The notes: generated from the letters alone by a model not told the origin. A stretch of 64,000 bases of DNA from Bacillus vallismortis (GCF_004116955.1 NZ_CP026362.1:346001-410000); one strand, 5' to 3'; counted from the stretch's first letter, positions 31,701 through 42,022 are shown. Numbers and translations are program-made.

Positions 31701-34700
31701 ATGATCGAGAGGCTTACTGCTGTTGTAGAAGCTCAGACGCAGAGGTTCAACAGAAGTATGGACCGAGTCAATGACATGATGCGGCGAATGGCTGATACGC
31801 ATACTGTTGAAGTTGAAGCTGAAATTGCAAGCTTCCAAGCACGAGTCAGACAAGCAGAGCAGCAGATCGATAACTTTATTCATCGACATGAAAGAACCCG
31901 AGTCGATTTAGACGCAGACGCTGACCCCGTACAAAGGGCCGTTTCAGCGGCAAGGGCTGAGATTGCCTCGTTGCCCAACCGGGTTACAACCAATATCAAC
32001 GGCGATTCATCAGATTTAACGAGGTCAGTGGCTGCAGCTCAAACTGAGACGAGATCCTTACCAAACAGAGTATGGATCTTCATAGAAGCCCGTACTGATC
32101 GCTTCGAAAACTCTATGAATCGTCTGGCGAAAATCACTAACTCTGTTTCAACCGTCATAGGTCATTCGCTTGCGGGAGCCTTCACATCCGCATTGCCAGC
32201 AATTTCTCCGGTTCTTGCCAGTATTACTGGAGCAATAGGATCACTGGGCCCGATGCTTGGTGTGGCAGCTGGTGGAGTTATGGGGCTCGGGAGTGCTTTT
32301 GCAGTAGCGGGGACAGGGGCGGCTTCATTCGGGGCGCTGGCGGTTTCTTCATTAAGCGGTGTATTTAAAGCTTCTGAGGACTTGAAAAAGCTCCAAGAAA
32401 AGCTGGATGAAACCACTGACGCCAAGGAACGCGCGAAAATCATGGAGAAGATCAAGGTCATCCAGCAATCTCTTGGAAAAGAAGAGAAGAAGGCCCTTGA
32501 TACTTTAGAAGATTTTAAAGCGAATTGGCAGAGTATTGCTCAATCTGTACAGAAACCAATTTTAAAAACGTTCACGAGCTCGCTGACGACGTTTAAAGGC
32601 ATTCTGAATAGTTTAAGACCTATGTTCAAAAGCGTGGCGAATGGCGGCGTTACACTGGCTAAAAGTATGAATGCGGCATTTAAAGATGCAGACATGAAAC
32701 GGTTCATTGGTTTCATGAATAAAAATGCAGGCCAGGCTTTTGTGACGTTTGGGAAAATAGCCGGAAACGTATTGCGAACAGTTATGAATCTGATTGTTGC
32801 TTTTGGTCCTCTTGGGAATGACATGTCGGCCAGTTTGGAAAAGGCCACAGCTTCATGGGTGAAGTGGTCAGCCAATTTAGGTTCTTCGAAGAAGTTCCAA
32901 GCGTTTATTGAATATGTCAAAACAAACGGTCCTAAATTGCTGCAGATCATCGGGAACTTATCAGGCGGTCTGACAAAGTTGTTTACCGGTTTTGCCCCGA
33001 TGTCTCAGGACATGATGACATCCCTTGTTAACATGACTCAGAGGTTTAATGAATGGGCCGGCAGCGTCACGAAAACAAAAGAGTTCCAGTCGTTTATTGA
33101 CTACATCAAAACGAACGGTCCAACTGTATGGAGTACGATTGGTGAAATTGCCAAAACAATAATCAATTTGCTCGTTGGTATGGCTCCGTTAGGGCAATCC
33201 ATCTTACAAACGGTAAACGGGTTTTTAAAATTTACAAATGCTGCAATGCAAGCTAACCCTGCTATCGGGCAATTTATCGCGGTAGGCATTTCATTGCTGG
33301 GTGCATTAAGGGCGCTGGTTCCTGCGATGGCTGCTGTCAGTGCAGTAACAAATGGATTTAAAGATTTTAAAGATGCTGCTCAATACTTGCGTGGGTTCAA
33401 AGATACAGCTGCCGGAATTAAGTTGGCCGGGTTGATAACTCAATTAAAAGGAGCCACTGCAGCTATTGGTCGCTTCATTGCAAAATACACCGTTATGGCA
33501 GCACAATCCACTGCTAACGCAGTAAAAATAGCAGCGTCTTGGACAGCGATGAAAATATCTGCTCTTGTATCTTCCCTAAAGAGCGGCATAGTTCAAATGG
33601 GTCTGTGGATCAAGAATATGACTGTTATGGCGGCGCAGTCTATTGCACAGGCAACACGAACTGCAACGGCATGGACAATTATGAAAATAAGCTCTTTTGT
33701 CACTTCCCTTAAAGCTGGGATAGTGCAGATGGGCCTTTGGATCAAACAGATGGTTGTCATGGCGGCTCAATCTGTTGCTCAAGCTGCGCGCATGGCCGCA
33801 GCGTGGACAGCGGCTCAAATAAGCTCATTTGCATCTATGTTGGCAGCTGGAATCACACAAATGATTGCATTCGGAAAGCGTCTCGTTATTCTTGCGGCTC
33901 AGGCAGCTGCAAATGCGGCGAGAATGGCGGCATCTTGGGTCATCGCTATGGGACCTATTGGATGGATCACAGCGGCTGTAGTGGCTTTGGTTGTTCTCAT
34001 CATTGCGAACTGGGACAAGATCAAGGCTTATACAATCAAAGTCTGGGGTGTTGTTTCTAAGTGGCTTTCTTCTGTTTGGACAGGGATTAAGAATGTAGCA
34101 TCAAAAGTATGGTCGGCTCTTGTCACGCTTATAAAGGCAAACTTCGAATTGCAAAAAAAGGTCGTCATGACCGTTTGGAATGCGATTAAGTCTGCTGCAA
34201 CAAGAATATGGAATGGCATAAAGTCGGCGTTATCTTCCATTTGGAAGGGTATTACAAGCGTTGGAAAAACCATCTGGAACGGTTTGAAAACTTTCTTTAC
34301 GACTTGGCTAAATTTCCAAAAAAAGATATGGTCTACAATCTGGAATGCTGTGAAATCAACTGTATCCACGGTTTGGAAAGGTTTAGTTTCCGCCGGAAAG
34401 TCAATCTGGAATGGATTGAAGTCATTCTTTACTTCATGGCTAAACGCTCAAAAGAACATGTGGAAAACGATCTGGAATGCGATTAAATCAGCTGTGACGG
34501 CCGTTTGGAAGGCGTTGACATCAGCGGCTAAGAATAGCTTTAACGCAATGAAAAATGCTATTTCCAACATCATGAACAGCGTCAAATCTCGTATTAAAAG
34601 CATTTGGAACAGTGTTGTGAGCTTTTTCAAAGGAATCAACCTGAAATCCATCGGCCGTAACATTATTCAAGGTCTAATAAATGGTATTGGCGGTATGGCG

Positions 34701-35348
34701 GGGGCATTAGCCAGTAAAGTGAAAGCTATGGCAAATGCAATCCCTAACGGCATGAAAAAACTTCTTGGAATTCATTCTCCATCAAGGGTTATGCGCGATC
34801 AGGTCGGTTATCACGTCGGCACCGGTATGGCGGCTGGTATTGATAAATCACAAACTAAAGTAAAATCGGCTGCGGCCAGTGCGGCCAAGGTTGCACAGAG
34901 AGCGGCTGCGGTGGAAGTAAACAACAAAGTAAATAGCACGATGATTAGTTTTGAAGCTCAAAACACTGCTGTAGATACTTACAGCAAGATGCTTCAGACG
35001 ATAGAAAAGAAGACTACTCTTCAAAGCTTCGATATAGGCAATACGGTTTCTACTAATATAGCAGCGGGGATACAGTATGGGATCAATGCTGTTCAGAATG
35101 CAATAAGTACAATCGGTGATGCGATGTATATCGAACAGAAAGATATGAATCTTGCTTATGATACATCCATATCTAGAAGCGACCTCGGCACTGTCAGAAA
35201 AGAACTGAGTGCAGATGTTAAAAACCTTGAACTCCCTGAAAGAACTATCGTCATTGAAATGGACAGCAAGAAAGTCGGGCAGGGCGTAGAGAAGCCTGTG
35301 ACAGACGCACAAAGAAGATCAAATGCAAGGAGGGTGAGAATTAATTGA
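31701..35348 (+). CDS. Tape measure protein
   Basis: A 1215-residue protein that sets tail length. The N-terminal 120 residues are a coiled coil. A hydrophobic stretch lies at about 155-230. From about 320 to 530 there are three copies of a roughly 100-residue repeat ending in FIxYxKTNGP-like text. Residues around 600-740 hold three and a half 44-residue repeats beginning MAAQS. After a membrane-like segment come Trp-spaced repeats (WNAIKSA, WNGIKSA, WKGITSV, WNGLKTF). The C-terminus has LLGIHSPSRVMRDQVGYHVG, the usual tape-measure tail motif. ATG at 31701 follows AAGGGGTGAGGG. Confidence 0.95.
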   Translation: MIERLTAVVEAQTQRFNRSMDRVNDMMRRMADTHTVEVEAEIASFQARVRQAEQQIDNFIHRHERTRVDLDADADPVQRAVSAARAEIASLPNRVTTNINGDSSDLTRSVAAAQTETRSLPNRVWIFIEARTDRFENSMNRLAKITNSVSTVIGHSLAGAFTSALPAISPVLASITGAIGSLGPMLGVAAGGVMGLGSAFAVAGTGAASFGALAVSSLSGVFKASEDLKKLQEKLDETTDAKERAKIMEKIKVIQQSLGKEEKKALDTLEDFKANWQSIAQSVQKPILKTFTSSLTTFKGILNSLRPMFKSVANGGVTLAKSMNAAFKDADMKRFIGFMNKNAGQAFVTFGKIAGNVLRTVMNLIVAFGPLGNDMSASLEKATASWVKWSANLGSSKKFQAFIEYVKTNGPKLLQIIGNLSGGLTKLFTGFAPMSQDMMTSLVNMTQRFNEWAGSVTKTKEFQSFIDYIKTNGPTVWSTIGEIAKTIINLLVGMAPLGQSILQTVNGFLKFTNAAMQANPAIGQFIAVGISLLGALRALVPAMAAVSAVTNGFKDFKDAAQYLRGFKDTAAGIKLAGLITQLKGATAAIGRFIAKYTVMAAQSTANAVKIAASWTAMKISALVSSLKSGIVQMGLWIKNMTVMAAQSIAQATRTATAWTIMKISSFVTSLKAGIVQMGLWIKQMVVMAAQSVAQAARMAAAWTAAQISSFASMLAAGITQMIAFGKRLVILAAQAAANAARMAASWVIAMGPIGWITAAVVALVVLIIANWDKIKAYTIKVWGVVSKWLSSVWTGIKNVASKVWSALVTLIKANFELQKKVVMTVWNAIKSAATRIWNGIKSALSSIWKGITSVGKTIWNGLKTFFTTWLNFQKKIWSTIWNAVKSTVSTVWKGLVSAGKSIWNGLKSFFTSWLNAQKNMWKTIWNAIKSAVTAVWKALTSAAKNSFNAMKNAISNIMNSVKSRIKSIWNSVVSFFKGINLKSIGRNIIQGLINGIGGMAGALASKVKAMANAIPNGMKKLLGIHSPSRVMRDQVGYHVGTGMAAGIDKSQTKVKSAAASAAKVAQRAAAVEVNNKVNSTMISFEAQNTAVDTYSKMLQTIEKKTTLQSFDIGNTVSTNIAAGIQYGINAVQNAISTIGDAMYIEQKDMNLAYDTSISRSDLGTVRKELSADVKNLELPERTIVIEMDSKKVGQGVEKPVTDAQRRSNARRVRIN

Positions 35349-36109
35349 TCAACTATCAGGAGATTTTGCCCAACCAGTGGAAAATCACATTCAATGGGAT
35401 CGATATTTCACCCTTCTTTTATGTGAAATCAACCACTGGGCGGGGAGTAATGAGCCGAGAGGTAAATACAGCCACAATCGGGAACCGTCCAGGCGGTTTC
35501 TTTCGAGGGACCAGACTACCGATAAGAACGATTACTATAGATGTTCTTTTTGCTTTCAGTAGTGAAGAGGAATTGAAGAAGAAGCAAGAAGAATTGACTT
35601 ATATTTTGCATGCGGAGGAGCCGAAACCACTCATTTTCCATGATGAGCCTGACAGAATCTATTATGCAATTTTTGAGAGCGTATCTGAGGGCGAAGAGAA
35701 GGACGGCTTTCAACAGGCTACGCTTACTTTTATCTGCCCTGATCCTAAAAAGTATGGAGCGGCTGCGGAGTCAGAACTGAATGCCGGGGTGCAGGTTTTC
35801 ACAAACCCGGGGTATGCGGAGATTGAACCGAAAATCGAATGTGTTTTTAAAGAGGCGGCCACTTCATATGAGGTGGCTCTTTTAAATGGTGATGGATCTG
35901 TTTCTAAGACAATAAAAGTCGTTTACAACTTCATCGCCGGCGACACTCTCATTGTTGATTCATCAAAAAGAAAAGTGACATGCAGCGGTAAATTGATCAT
36001 GACTGCTCTGCAAATACAATCTGAGTGGTTCACACTGCCACCAAAAGTACCAACCCAATTGAAGTTAAGCCACGCAAGCCGCATCAAATTCGATGAGGCT
36101 TATTTGTAA
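35345..36109 (+). CDS. Distal tail protein (Dit, SPP1 gp19.1 type)
   Basis: A 254-residue protein of the siphovirus Dit family. The N-terminal ring domain is recognisable by KITFNGIDISPFFYVKSTTG, LPIRTITIDVLF and FICPDPKKYG. The C-terminal part is a galectin-like beta domain. It forms the hub between tube and tail tip. TTG start overlapping the tape-measure stop (TTGA), with AAGGAGG upstream. Confidence 0.93.
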   Translation: MINYQEILPNQWKITFNGIDISPFFYVKSTTGRGVMSREVNTATIGNRPGGFFRGTRLPIRTITIDVLFAFSSEEELKKKQEELTYILHAEEPKPLIFHDEPDRIYYAIFESVSEGEEKDGFQQATLTFICPDPKKYGAAAESELNAGVQVFTNPGYAEIEPKIECVFKEAATSYEVALLNGDGSVSKTIKVVYNFIAGDTLIVDSSKRKVTCSGKLIMTALQIQSEWFTLPPKVPTQLKLSHASRIKFDEAYL

Positions 36110-36121
36110 GGAGGTCCGTTA

Positions 36122-39100
36122 ATGGCTGACATGTATATTCTTTCACCAGATGATCAAGTGCTGGCAGTGCTGTCCAGCGACGGACAAGAAGCGTGCAGAT
36201 TTTGGGATGCTAAATACAAAGAAGAGCTGAATAAAGGCTCTTCTTTTTCTTTTGTAGCAGATGCTTCCCATCCTGATGCGCGCTATTTGTTTGAAGAGAA
36301 TCAGGTTGTTTTTAGAGATAAAGACGGCATTCTCCGATTGTTTGTGATTAAAGAGCTTGATGATACAGATGAAAATTCAGAGGTTAATACTCTAGTAACA
36401 TGCGAAGCTGCCATGATGGAGCTGGCAGAAACCTTTGTGAAAGACTTCCGGCCAACTGACAAAATAGCACAATATGTTCTGGACAATGTGCTCGCTCGTT
36501 CTCGGTGGGTGGCAGAGGTAAGTGCTGAACTCGGTACAAACTCCACTACGTTTTATAAGAAAACAGCTTTGGAATGTATTGCTGAAGTGATTAATATCTG
36601 GGGCGGCGAGCTTCAAGATTCTATCGAGTTTGATGGTAACAAGATCACAAAGAGAATCATCAAGATATTGCCACGACGAGGAAAAGACAGCGGGAAACGC
36701 TTTGAGATAGATAAAGATACAGAGAATATCAAAAGGACGGTCATCAGCTACCCATTGACAGCTCTTTGGGGATATGGCGCCTCTATTGCCTCAACAGACG
36801 AAGACGGTGAGGAGACGGGCGGTTATTCGCGGTTTATTGACTTCGCAGAAGTAGAGTGGAAGAAATCAAAAGGTGATCCTGTGGATAAACCACTGGGGCA
36901 GGAATGGGTTGGCGATCCGGATCTATTAAAAAGGCTGGGGCGCCTTAAAAACGGTGAATTGATCCACAGAGAAGGGCAATACAACAATGAAGATATAACT
37001 GATCCAGCGGGGCTTTTAAAAGCCACATACAACCATCTCATTACAACAGCATCAAAAACTGAGGTGAATTATGAGCTATCAGTTCAATTGCTTCAGAATG
37101 TACCAGGTTATGAGCATGAGCACGTTGAGCTGGGCGATACGACAATTGCCATAGACCGAAACTTTGCTATTCCGATAGAAACTTCACAGCGCATCATTTC
37201 AATGGAATATGACATCACAGATCCAGACAATACCTGTGTTGTGGAGATTGGTCAGTTTTTATCAGTGCTTCAAGGTGATAAGCGGATTAATCAGATAGAA
37301 ACTATACTCGACAAGAATCGAGGTACTTGGGAAAGAAAGCCGTCTGTCGGCGAAGTCACTGATGGCAGTTTCCCTGACCTTATCCCTAAAGTCCCTTCTA
37401 ACATAACTGTTAAGGGGCTTTTTTCGGGTACTAGCATCACTTGGGACTATGACCCTTCTTCTTATATTGCGGCGTATGAGGTATACGGATCGCAAATAAA
37501 AGGCTTCACCCCGTCTATTGAAAACCGACTATGGCGTGGTAAGCAAAGCGGCTTTCTGCATGAAAATGCTGGTGTCGATAATGTTTGGTACTATCGCATT
37601 CGGTCTGTTAATTATCACGGCAAAGCGAGCGAATTCACAGCAGAGTTTTCGGCAAAAACCCAACGGATTATGACCAATGACATTCTTTTCGGTGCAATCA
37701 CAGCGGACAAGCTGGCAAATTTAGCTGTAACAGCGGACACCATTTCCCGAAATTTTGAAGAAGCTAACATTTTGCCGGGATCGCTATTACGTTTAAGCGA
37801 CATTTTAAGGGTTGATTCCAGAGTAAGTGTCAATGAGGTAAATGGTTTCAATGAGTTATCCGTGACGAAAGATACAACAGAATACACGTCATTCGGATTT
37901 ACTACAGGTGGTAGAAACTCACTTAAATTAACGACAGGCGAAACTTACACCTTATCATTTGAGTTGAAACGAGAAACATTGAATGACTTTTCATATATAC
38001 AGGTCAGGTCGAAAAGTGGCACGCAGTACAATTTAACGAACAACTACACCGATTTGTCGAGTTACCCAGCTGATGAATTTGTAAGGTTCGATCTTCCTTT
38101 TGTTTCCCCAGCAACTCTAACTGATGGTCGCGTTTGTCTAGGAGGGAGAACACAAAATCTCACAGATAGCGCTAACTTCACAATAAGAAAAGTGCAGATT
38201 AGAAGAGGGAACGTAAGAATGCCTTTCGGATTCAGCCCGTACGATACACAGCTCACTGACGGTGCTGTTACATCTGCCATTATTGCGGATGCGGCCATCA
38301 CAACCGCCAAGGTGGCAGAAGCGGCGATAGGTACTGCCGCAATCCAAAATGCGGCCATTGCCCGGGCACACTTGCAAGAAGCGATTATCGACACTGTTCA
38401 TATAGCTGATGCCGCTATTACAAGTGCCAAAATAAAAGATTTGTCCGCGGATAAAATCACGTCAGGGACAATCAACTCGATTAATATTACAGGTTCATTG
38501 ATAAAGGGCGGTAAATTCCAAGCGTTGAACACAAATAACAACTTCGATTCTTATTTTGATGGGGAAAAGCTTTACCAATATAAAAGATCAACAGCTAGTG
38601 GCACATATGCAGACTACACTGCGACGGAAATAAATTCCTCCCTTCTTTATCAAGAATCTGGAAAAGATTATCAAGACGGGAGCGGGAAAGAAGTATATCG
38701 AAGTGTTTCAATTAGCGATGGAAAAATTTCTGTTAAGGGTGCAGGAGAATATAACAACTTGAATGATTTGGCGGTCGTTGAAATGTACGGAGATTTCACA
38801 ACATATGGTTACGGAGCGGGTAAAATCGTCATAACGAATACTGCGACCTCCACCTATGATGTCCCAAAAGACATTTTTACGTTAGAGGGGTACCGAAAAG
38901 GTATGGACGTTAATGATAATTACAATGCTGCGTTCACGAACAGAGCAGTTATCACAGGAAGTTCTACACTATTGAGCTTGCAACCTCTCAACTTCGAAAC
39001 GGTTGTCGGTGGCGGCATACGTATGAAATCGAAAAAGCGAACTGTTTTCGAGGGCGCGCCCGTAGAGTTGACAAAAAAATCAACAATTATAGCCGGGGAT

Positions 39101-39472
39101 GAGTCACTTTCTGACCCTGTAAAAATAATGGGCGGTAGTGTCTCGAAGCTAGTGACGGACATACATGGGGAGTTGCAAAACAATCTATGCTTGGCTGTTA
39201 CAGAAAGAAATGTAATTTTGTCAAAGAGCACAGGATCTCATTCTTACGGCAGTGTACATGTAGATTTCATCGAGGCTGATAACTATGACAATGTCGAAAA
39301 TATTTTCGGTGTTTTCGCACAACCCTACGGACCGAAAACAAGTAATGTAACAGCAGGGGTGGAAAACCAAACATCAAAAGGATTCACGCTATATGTAAGG
39401 GGGACGGGCGCTGCTGACGTGGCGGGTCTTGATGTTAAAGTTCGCCTACTTGTGTTATATGAAAAAGTATAA
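36122..39472 (+). CDS. Tail-associated protein with fibre-like C-terminus (Tal, SPP1 gp21 position)
   Basis: A 1116-residue tail-tip protein. Residues 1-380 match the phage minor structural protein/tail-endopeptidase-like N-terminus that plugs the Dit ring (MADMYILSPDDQVLAVLSSD). Residues 415-505 form an FN3-like domain (VPSNITVKGLFSGTSITWDY). Residues 705-790 are rich in short AAI repeats (AIIADAAITTAKVAEAAIGT), typical of trimeric fibre shafts. The last 300 residues are beta-rich and probably recognise the host surface. AAGGAGG precedes the ATG. Confidence 0.9.
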   Translation: MADMYILSPDDQVLAVLSSDGQEACRFWDAKYKEELNKGSSFSFVADASHPDARYLFEENQVVFRDKDGILRLFVIKELDDTDENSEVNTLVTCEAAMMELAETFVKDFRPTDKIAQYVLDNVLARSRWVAEVSAELGTNSTTFYKKTALECIAEVINIWGGELQDSIEFDGNKITKRIIKILPRRGKDSGKRFEIDKDTENIKRTVISYPLTALWGYGASIASTDEDGEETGGYSRFIDFAEVEWKKSKGDPVDKPLGQEWVGDPDLLKRLGRLKNGELIHREGQYNNEDITDPAGLLKATYNHLITTASKTEVNYELSVQLLQNVPGYEHEHVELGDTTIAIDRNFAIPIETSQRIISMEYDITDPDNTCVVEIGQFLSVLQGDKRINQIETILDKNRGTWERKPSVGEVTDGSFPDLIPKVPSNITVKGLFSGTSITWDYDPSSYIAAYEVYGSQIKGFTPSIENRLWRGKQSGFLHENAGVDNVWYYRIRSVNYHGKASEFTAEFSAKTQRIMTNDILFGAITADKLANLAVTADTISRNFEEANILPGSLLRLSDILRVDSRVSVNEVNGFNELSVTKDTTEYTSFGFTTGGRNSLKLTTGETYTLSFELKRETLNDFSYIQVRSKSGTQYNLTNNYTDLSSYPADEFVRFDLPFVSPATLTDGRVCLGGRTQNLTDSANFTIRKVQIRRGNVRMPFGFSPYDTQLTDGAVTSAIIADAAITTAKVAEAAIGTAAIQNAAIARAHLQEAIIDTVHIADAAITSAKIKDLSADKITSGTINSINITGSLIKGGKFQALNTNNNFDSYFDGEKLYQYKRSTASGTYADYTATEINSSLLYQESGKDYQDGSGKEVYRSVSISDGKISVKGAGEYNNLNDLAVVEMYGDFTTYGYGAGKIVITNTATSTYDVPKDIFTLEGYRKGMDVNDNYNAAFTNRAVITGSSTLLSLQPLNFETVVGGGIRMKSKKRTVFEGAPVELTKKSTIIAGDESLSDPVKIMGGSVSKLVTDIHGELQNNLCLAVTERNVILSKSTGSHSYGSVHVDFIEADNYDNVENIFGVFAQPYGPKTSNVTAGVENQTSKGFTLYVRGTGAADVAGLDVKVRLLVLYEKV

Positions 39473-39486
39473 GGGGATTAAAATAA

Positions 39487-39879
39487 GTGATTAAAACTAT
39501 TGATTTACACCCGCGTAGATATTCATATATCGAAGGATTGAAAGTAACAGAGAATGAGAATAGGTACACTCTTTCTTCCTGCCTTAATTACGAGGTTGGA
39601 TTTGATGAACCCTTTCAAATGGATGTCGTTGAATTTGACGTTATGCCTGATTTGGAAAGGGATGTTGCTTACGGCCTTCATATTTATCTTGTTAAAGAGA
39701 CTCGCAAAATGGAGTATAAACTTTTTCGGAGGATTGCCGACCAAGACGGCTATAATTATGATTTTATTGAGAGTAACGAAGATTTCCTCTTAATGAAAAA
39801 TATCCTAAGTGTTACCGTTTATCCAAATGGAGAAAAAGATGCAACATTTTATAATCATCAAAAGGAGTTGGAACAATGA
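39487..39879 (+). CDS. Tail-tip accessory protein, unrecognised
   Basis: A 130-residue protein (MIKTIDLHPRRYSYIEGLKV) after the Tal gene, where baseplate or receptor-binding accessories are found. Mixed beta pattern, no known motif. GTG start with AAGGGG upstream. Confidence 0.75.
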   Translation: MIKTIDLHPRRYSYIEGLKVTENENRYTLSSCLNYEVGFDEPFQMDVVEFDVMPDLERDVAYGLHIYLVKETRKMEYKLFRRIADQDGYNYDFIESNEDFLLMKNILSVTVYPNGEKDATFYNHQKELEQ

Positions 39880-39998
39880 AACTAGAGCCAATCGACATTC
39901 CCCATCAAAATGACGCGAAGACTACTGAAGAGCAGATGAAAGAGCAAATATTAGATTTACAAAGAATGTGTAATGTTTTAATGGTAAACCAGCCTTAA
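39876..39998 (+). CDS. 40-residue phage protein
   Basis: MKLEPIDIPHQNDAKTTEEQ plus a short coiled coil. It overlaps the preceding stop by four bases (ATGA) and has AAAGGAG upstream, so translation is likely. It resembles small XkdW-region proteins by position only. Confidence 0.65.
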   Translation: MKLEPIDIPHQNDAKTTEEQMKEQILDLQRMCNVLMVNQP

Positions 39999-40013
39999 GA
40001 TCGGAGAGATTCG

Positions 40014-40184
40014 ATGGAAAAACGGAGTGTGTTTTACAACTTTTTTGAGGATTGCTGGAAGAATGGGACTGTTCTAACCATTGAGCTAAAAACTCACGTT
40101 CAAACAGGACGAATTACACAAGCTGAATTTGACGAAATAACATCTCTTGAGCGCGGAAACGCTTATCCAGACCAAACAGAATAG
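40014..40184 (+). CDS. xkdX: XkdX-family phage protein
   Basis: A 56-residue protein with the XkdX pattern: an aromatic start (MEKRSVFYNFFEDCWKNGT), then VQTGRITQAEFDEIT. XkdX proteins lie between tail and lysis genes in PBSX-like phages; function unknown. Confidence 0.8.
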   Translation: MEKRSVFYNFFEDCWKNGTVLTIELKTHVQTGRITQAEFDEITSLERGNAYPDQTE

Positions 40185-40194
40185 GAGAATCGAT

Positions 40195-40452
40195 ATGGAA
40201 GAAAAAAAATCAAACGAAATGGATTTAGAAACGAAAGTGGAGCTATTCGAAAGAAAAGCGGCAGGTTATCGTCAAAACTGGATGAATGCTGAAGATATAA
40301 TCATGACATACCAGTACATGATTGAAAAAGACAAACAGCTTTTAGCGGAAAAAGATCAAGAAATTCAGCATCTGAAGGAACACATCGAGAAATTAGAAAA
40401 GAACCTGAACAACTTGAAAGGTCCAGTAAAAATAAATCATCAGAAAAAGTAA
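40195..40452 (+). CDS. Coiled-coil protein between tail and lysis genes
   Basis: An 85-residue protein, nearly all charged coiled coil (MEEKKSNEMDLETKVELFER). AGGAG precedes the ATG at 40195. Function unknown. Confidence 0.7.
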   Translation: MEEKKSNEMDLETKVELFERKAAGYRQNWMNAEDIIMTYQYMIEKDKQLLAEKDQEIQHLKEHIEKLEKNLNNLKGPVKINHQKK

Positions 40453-40530
40453 GCGGCGGAGAAGCGGCTTTTTTATTTTGCCTCAAAGGAGGTGAAATTG
40501 CATGAAATAGATAAAAGGGGGGGCGTACTA

Positions 40531-40809
40531 ATGTCACAATTGACGGAGGTACCAGATATGAATGTGTTTCAGCAGGATTTAGTGGATCTGAAAGGTGAGC
40601 ATAAAGCGCTTGAGCAGCGAGTTTTCACATTAGAACGAGTGTCTGATCGACAAGACCAGCAAATAATGACGCTGAACGAAAAACTAAACAAGATTGATGA
40701 GAATACAACATGGATAAAGCGGACCATAACAGGTGCAATTATCACAGCAGTTTGTACAGGGATTATAGGTGGAACCATCGCTATACTTTATAATCTATTG
40801 CAACATTAA
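40531..40809 (+). CDS. xhlA: XhlA-like holin-associated membrane protein
   Basis: A 92-residue protein: a coiled coil (HKALEQRVFTLERVSDRQDQ) followed by one C-terminal membrane helix (GAIITAVCTGIIGGTIAILY). This is the XhlA/haemolysin architecture, which works with XhlB to cause lysis. ATG 40531 follows a G7 tract; a TTG at 40498 behind AAAGGAGG is an alternative that adds 11 residues. Confidence 0.87.
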   Translation: MSQLTEVPDMNVFQQDLVDLKGEHKALEQRVFTLERVSDRQDQQIMTLNEKLNKIDENTTWIKRTITGAIITAVCTGIIGGTIAILYNLLQH

Positions 40810-40824
40810 GGAGGAAAATCATAT

Positions 40825-41088
40825 ATGAAAAACTTCGACAAAGGCACAGTCGTACGGACTGCGCTTCTTTTAATTGCGCTGATCAACCAAACAATGCTGA
40901 TGTTTGGGAAATCACCTCTGGACATCACAGATGCACAAGTAAATCAGCTTGCGGATGCTCTGTACACTGCCGGATCTCTTATCTTCACTATCGGTACGAC
41001 ACTTGCTGCATGGTTCAAAAACAACTATGTAACAGAAAAAGGACACAAGCAAAAAGCCGTCCTGAAAGATCACGATCTAACCAAATGA
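40825..41088 (+). CDS. xhlB: Phage holin, XhlB/SPP1 gp26 family
   Basis: An 87-residue holin with two membrane helices ([20 protein letters not shown] and [19 protein letters not shown]) and a basic tail ([11 protein letters not shown]). Same length as XhlB of PBSX. It permeabilises the membrane so the amidase can reach the wall. AAGGAGG precedes the ATG. Confidence 0.93.
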   Translation: MKNFDKGTVVRTALLLIALINQTMLMFGKSPLDITDAQVNQLADALYTAGSLIFTIGTTLAAWFKNNYVTEKGHKQKAVLKDHDLTK

Positions 41089-41140
41089 GCTGCCAGCTGG
41101 CGGCTCTTTCTATTTCAAAAACAGAATAGGAGAGATTTTC

Positions 41141-41962
41141 ATGACAATTGCAGTTAAAAAGAACCTTGTATCAGAAGCAAAATACGCTTTAAAGTGCCCG
41201 AATTACTTGGATGCTGAATACATCACCATTCATAATACTTACAATGATGCGTCAGCTGCTAACGAGGTCAGTTACATGACCGGAAACACCAGTTCAACGA
41301 GTTTTCACTTTGCAGTTGATGACAAAGAGGTTATTCAAGGACTACCATTAAACCGCAATGCATGGCACACAGGGGACGGCACAAATGGAACCGGGAACCG
41401 TAAGTCTATCGGTGTGGAAATTTGCTACAGCAAGTCAGGAGGCGCTAAATACTACGCTGCTGAAAAGTTGGCAATCAAGTTTGTGGCGCAGCTGCTTAAA
41501 GAACGCGGCTGGGGGATTGATCGTGTGCGGAAGCATCAAGATTGGAGTGGGAAGTATTGCCCACACCGCATCTTATCAGAAGGACGCTGGAACGAAGTCA
41601 AAGCGGCTATTGATGCAGAATTAAAATCGCTTGGCGGCAAAACATCAAGCAAGAAAACTACCTCATCCAAGACAGCGAAGAAACCAAGCTCAAGCAAAAA
41701 GAAATCATCTTTTAATCTGCCTTCCGGCATTTTCAAAGTGAAAAGGCCGTTGATTCACAGCAGTGCAGTTGAGCAAATTCAAACAGCGCTAGCTGCACTG
41801 TATTTTTATCCGGATAAGAAAGCCAAAAACTTTGGGATCGATAGCTATTATGGTCCGAAAACCGCCGACGCTGTCAGACGGTTCCAGCTGATGAATGGTT
41901 TAAATCCTGATGGCATTTATGGACCGAAAACGAAAGCGAAACTTGAATCTCTATTAAAATAG
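41141..41962 (+). CDS. Endolysin: N-acetylmuramoyl-L-alanine amidase
   Basis: A 273-residue lytic enzyme. An Amidase_2 domain (residues 15-160) shows the zinc ligands in YITIHNT, NRNAWHTGDG and CPHRIL. A Lys/Ser-rich linker follows, then a PG_binding_1 domain (VEQIQTALAALYFYP, then YGPKTADAVRRFQ). It closely resembles CwlA of skin and XlyA of PBSX in domain order and length. It has no signal peptide, so release depends on XhlA/XhlB. Confidence 0.95.
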   Translation: MTIAVKKNLVSEAKYALKCPNYLDAEYITIHNTYNDASAANEVSYMTGNTSSTSFHFAVDDKEVIQGLPLNRNAWHTGDGTNGTGNRKSIGVEICYSKSGGAKYYAAEKLAIKFVAQLLKERGWGIDRVRKHQDWSGKYCPHRILSEGRWNEVKAAIDAELKSLGGKTSSKKTTSSKTAKKPSSSKKKSSFNLPSGIFKVKRPLIHSSAVEQIQTALAALYFYPDKKAKNFGIDSYYGPKTADAVRRFQLMNGLNPDGIYGPKTKAKLESLLK

Positions 41963-41970
41963 GTCTACTG

Positions 41971-41992
41971 GGTCTTCTCTTTTGAGAAGACC
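41971..41992. terminator. Hairpin after the endolysin gene
   Basis: GGTCTTCTC and GAGAAGACC pair perfectly around TTTT, but no T-run follows. It probably ends the late transcript or protects its 3' end. Confidence 0.55.
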
Positions 41993-42022
41993 TAATATAG
42001 CAGTCAAATAATTTACATATTG

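Noticed and set aside
33737..34486. Alternative forward frames within the tape-measure gene
   Set aside because: Product of repetitive, biased codons; no ribosome site and no continuity with another gene.
34848..35312. Reverse-strand 154-residue frame under the tape-measure 3' end
   Set aside because: Antisense shadow with atypical composition and no start signals.
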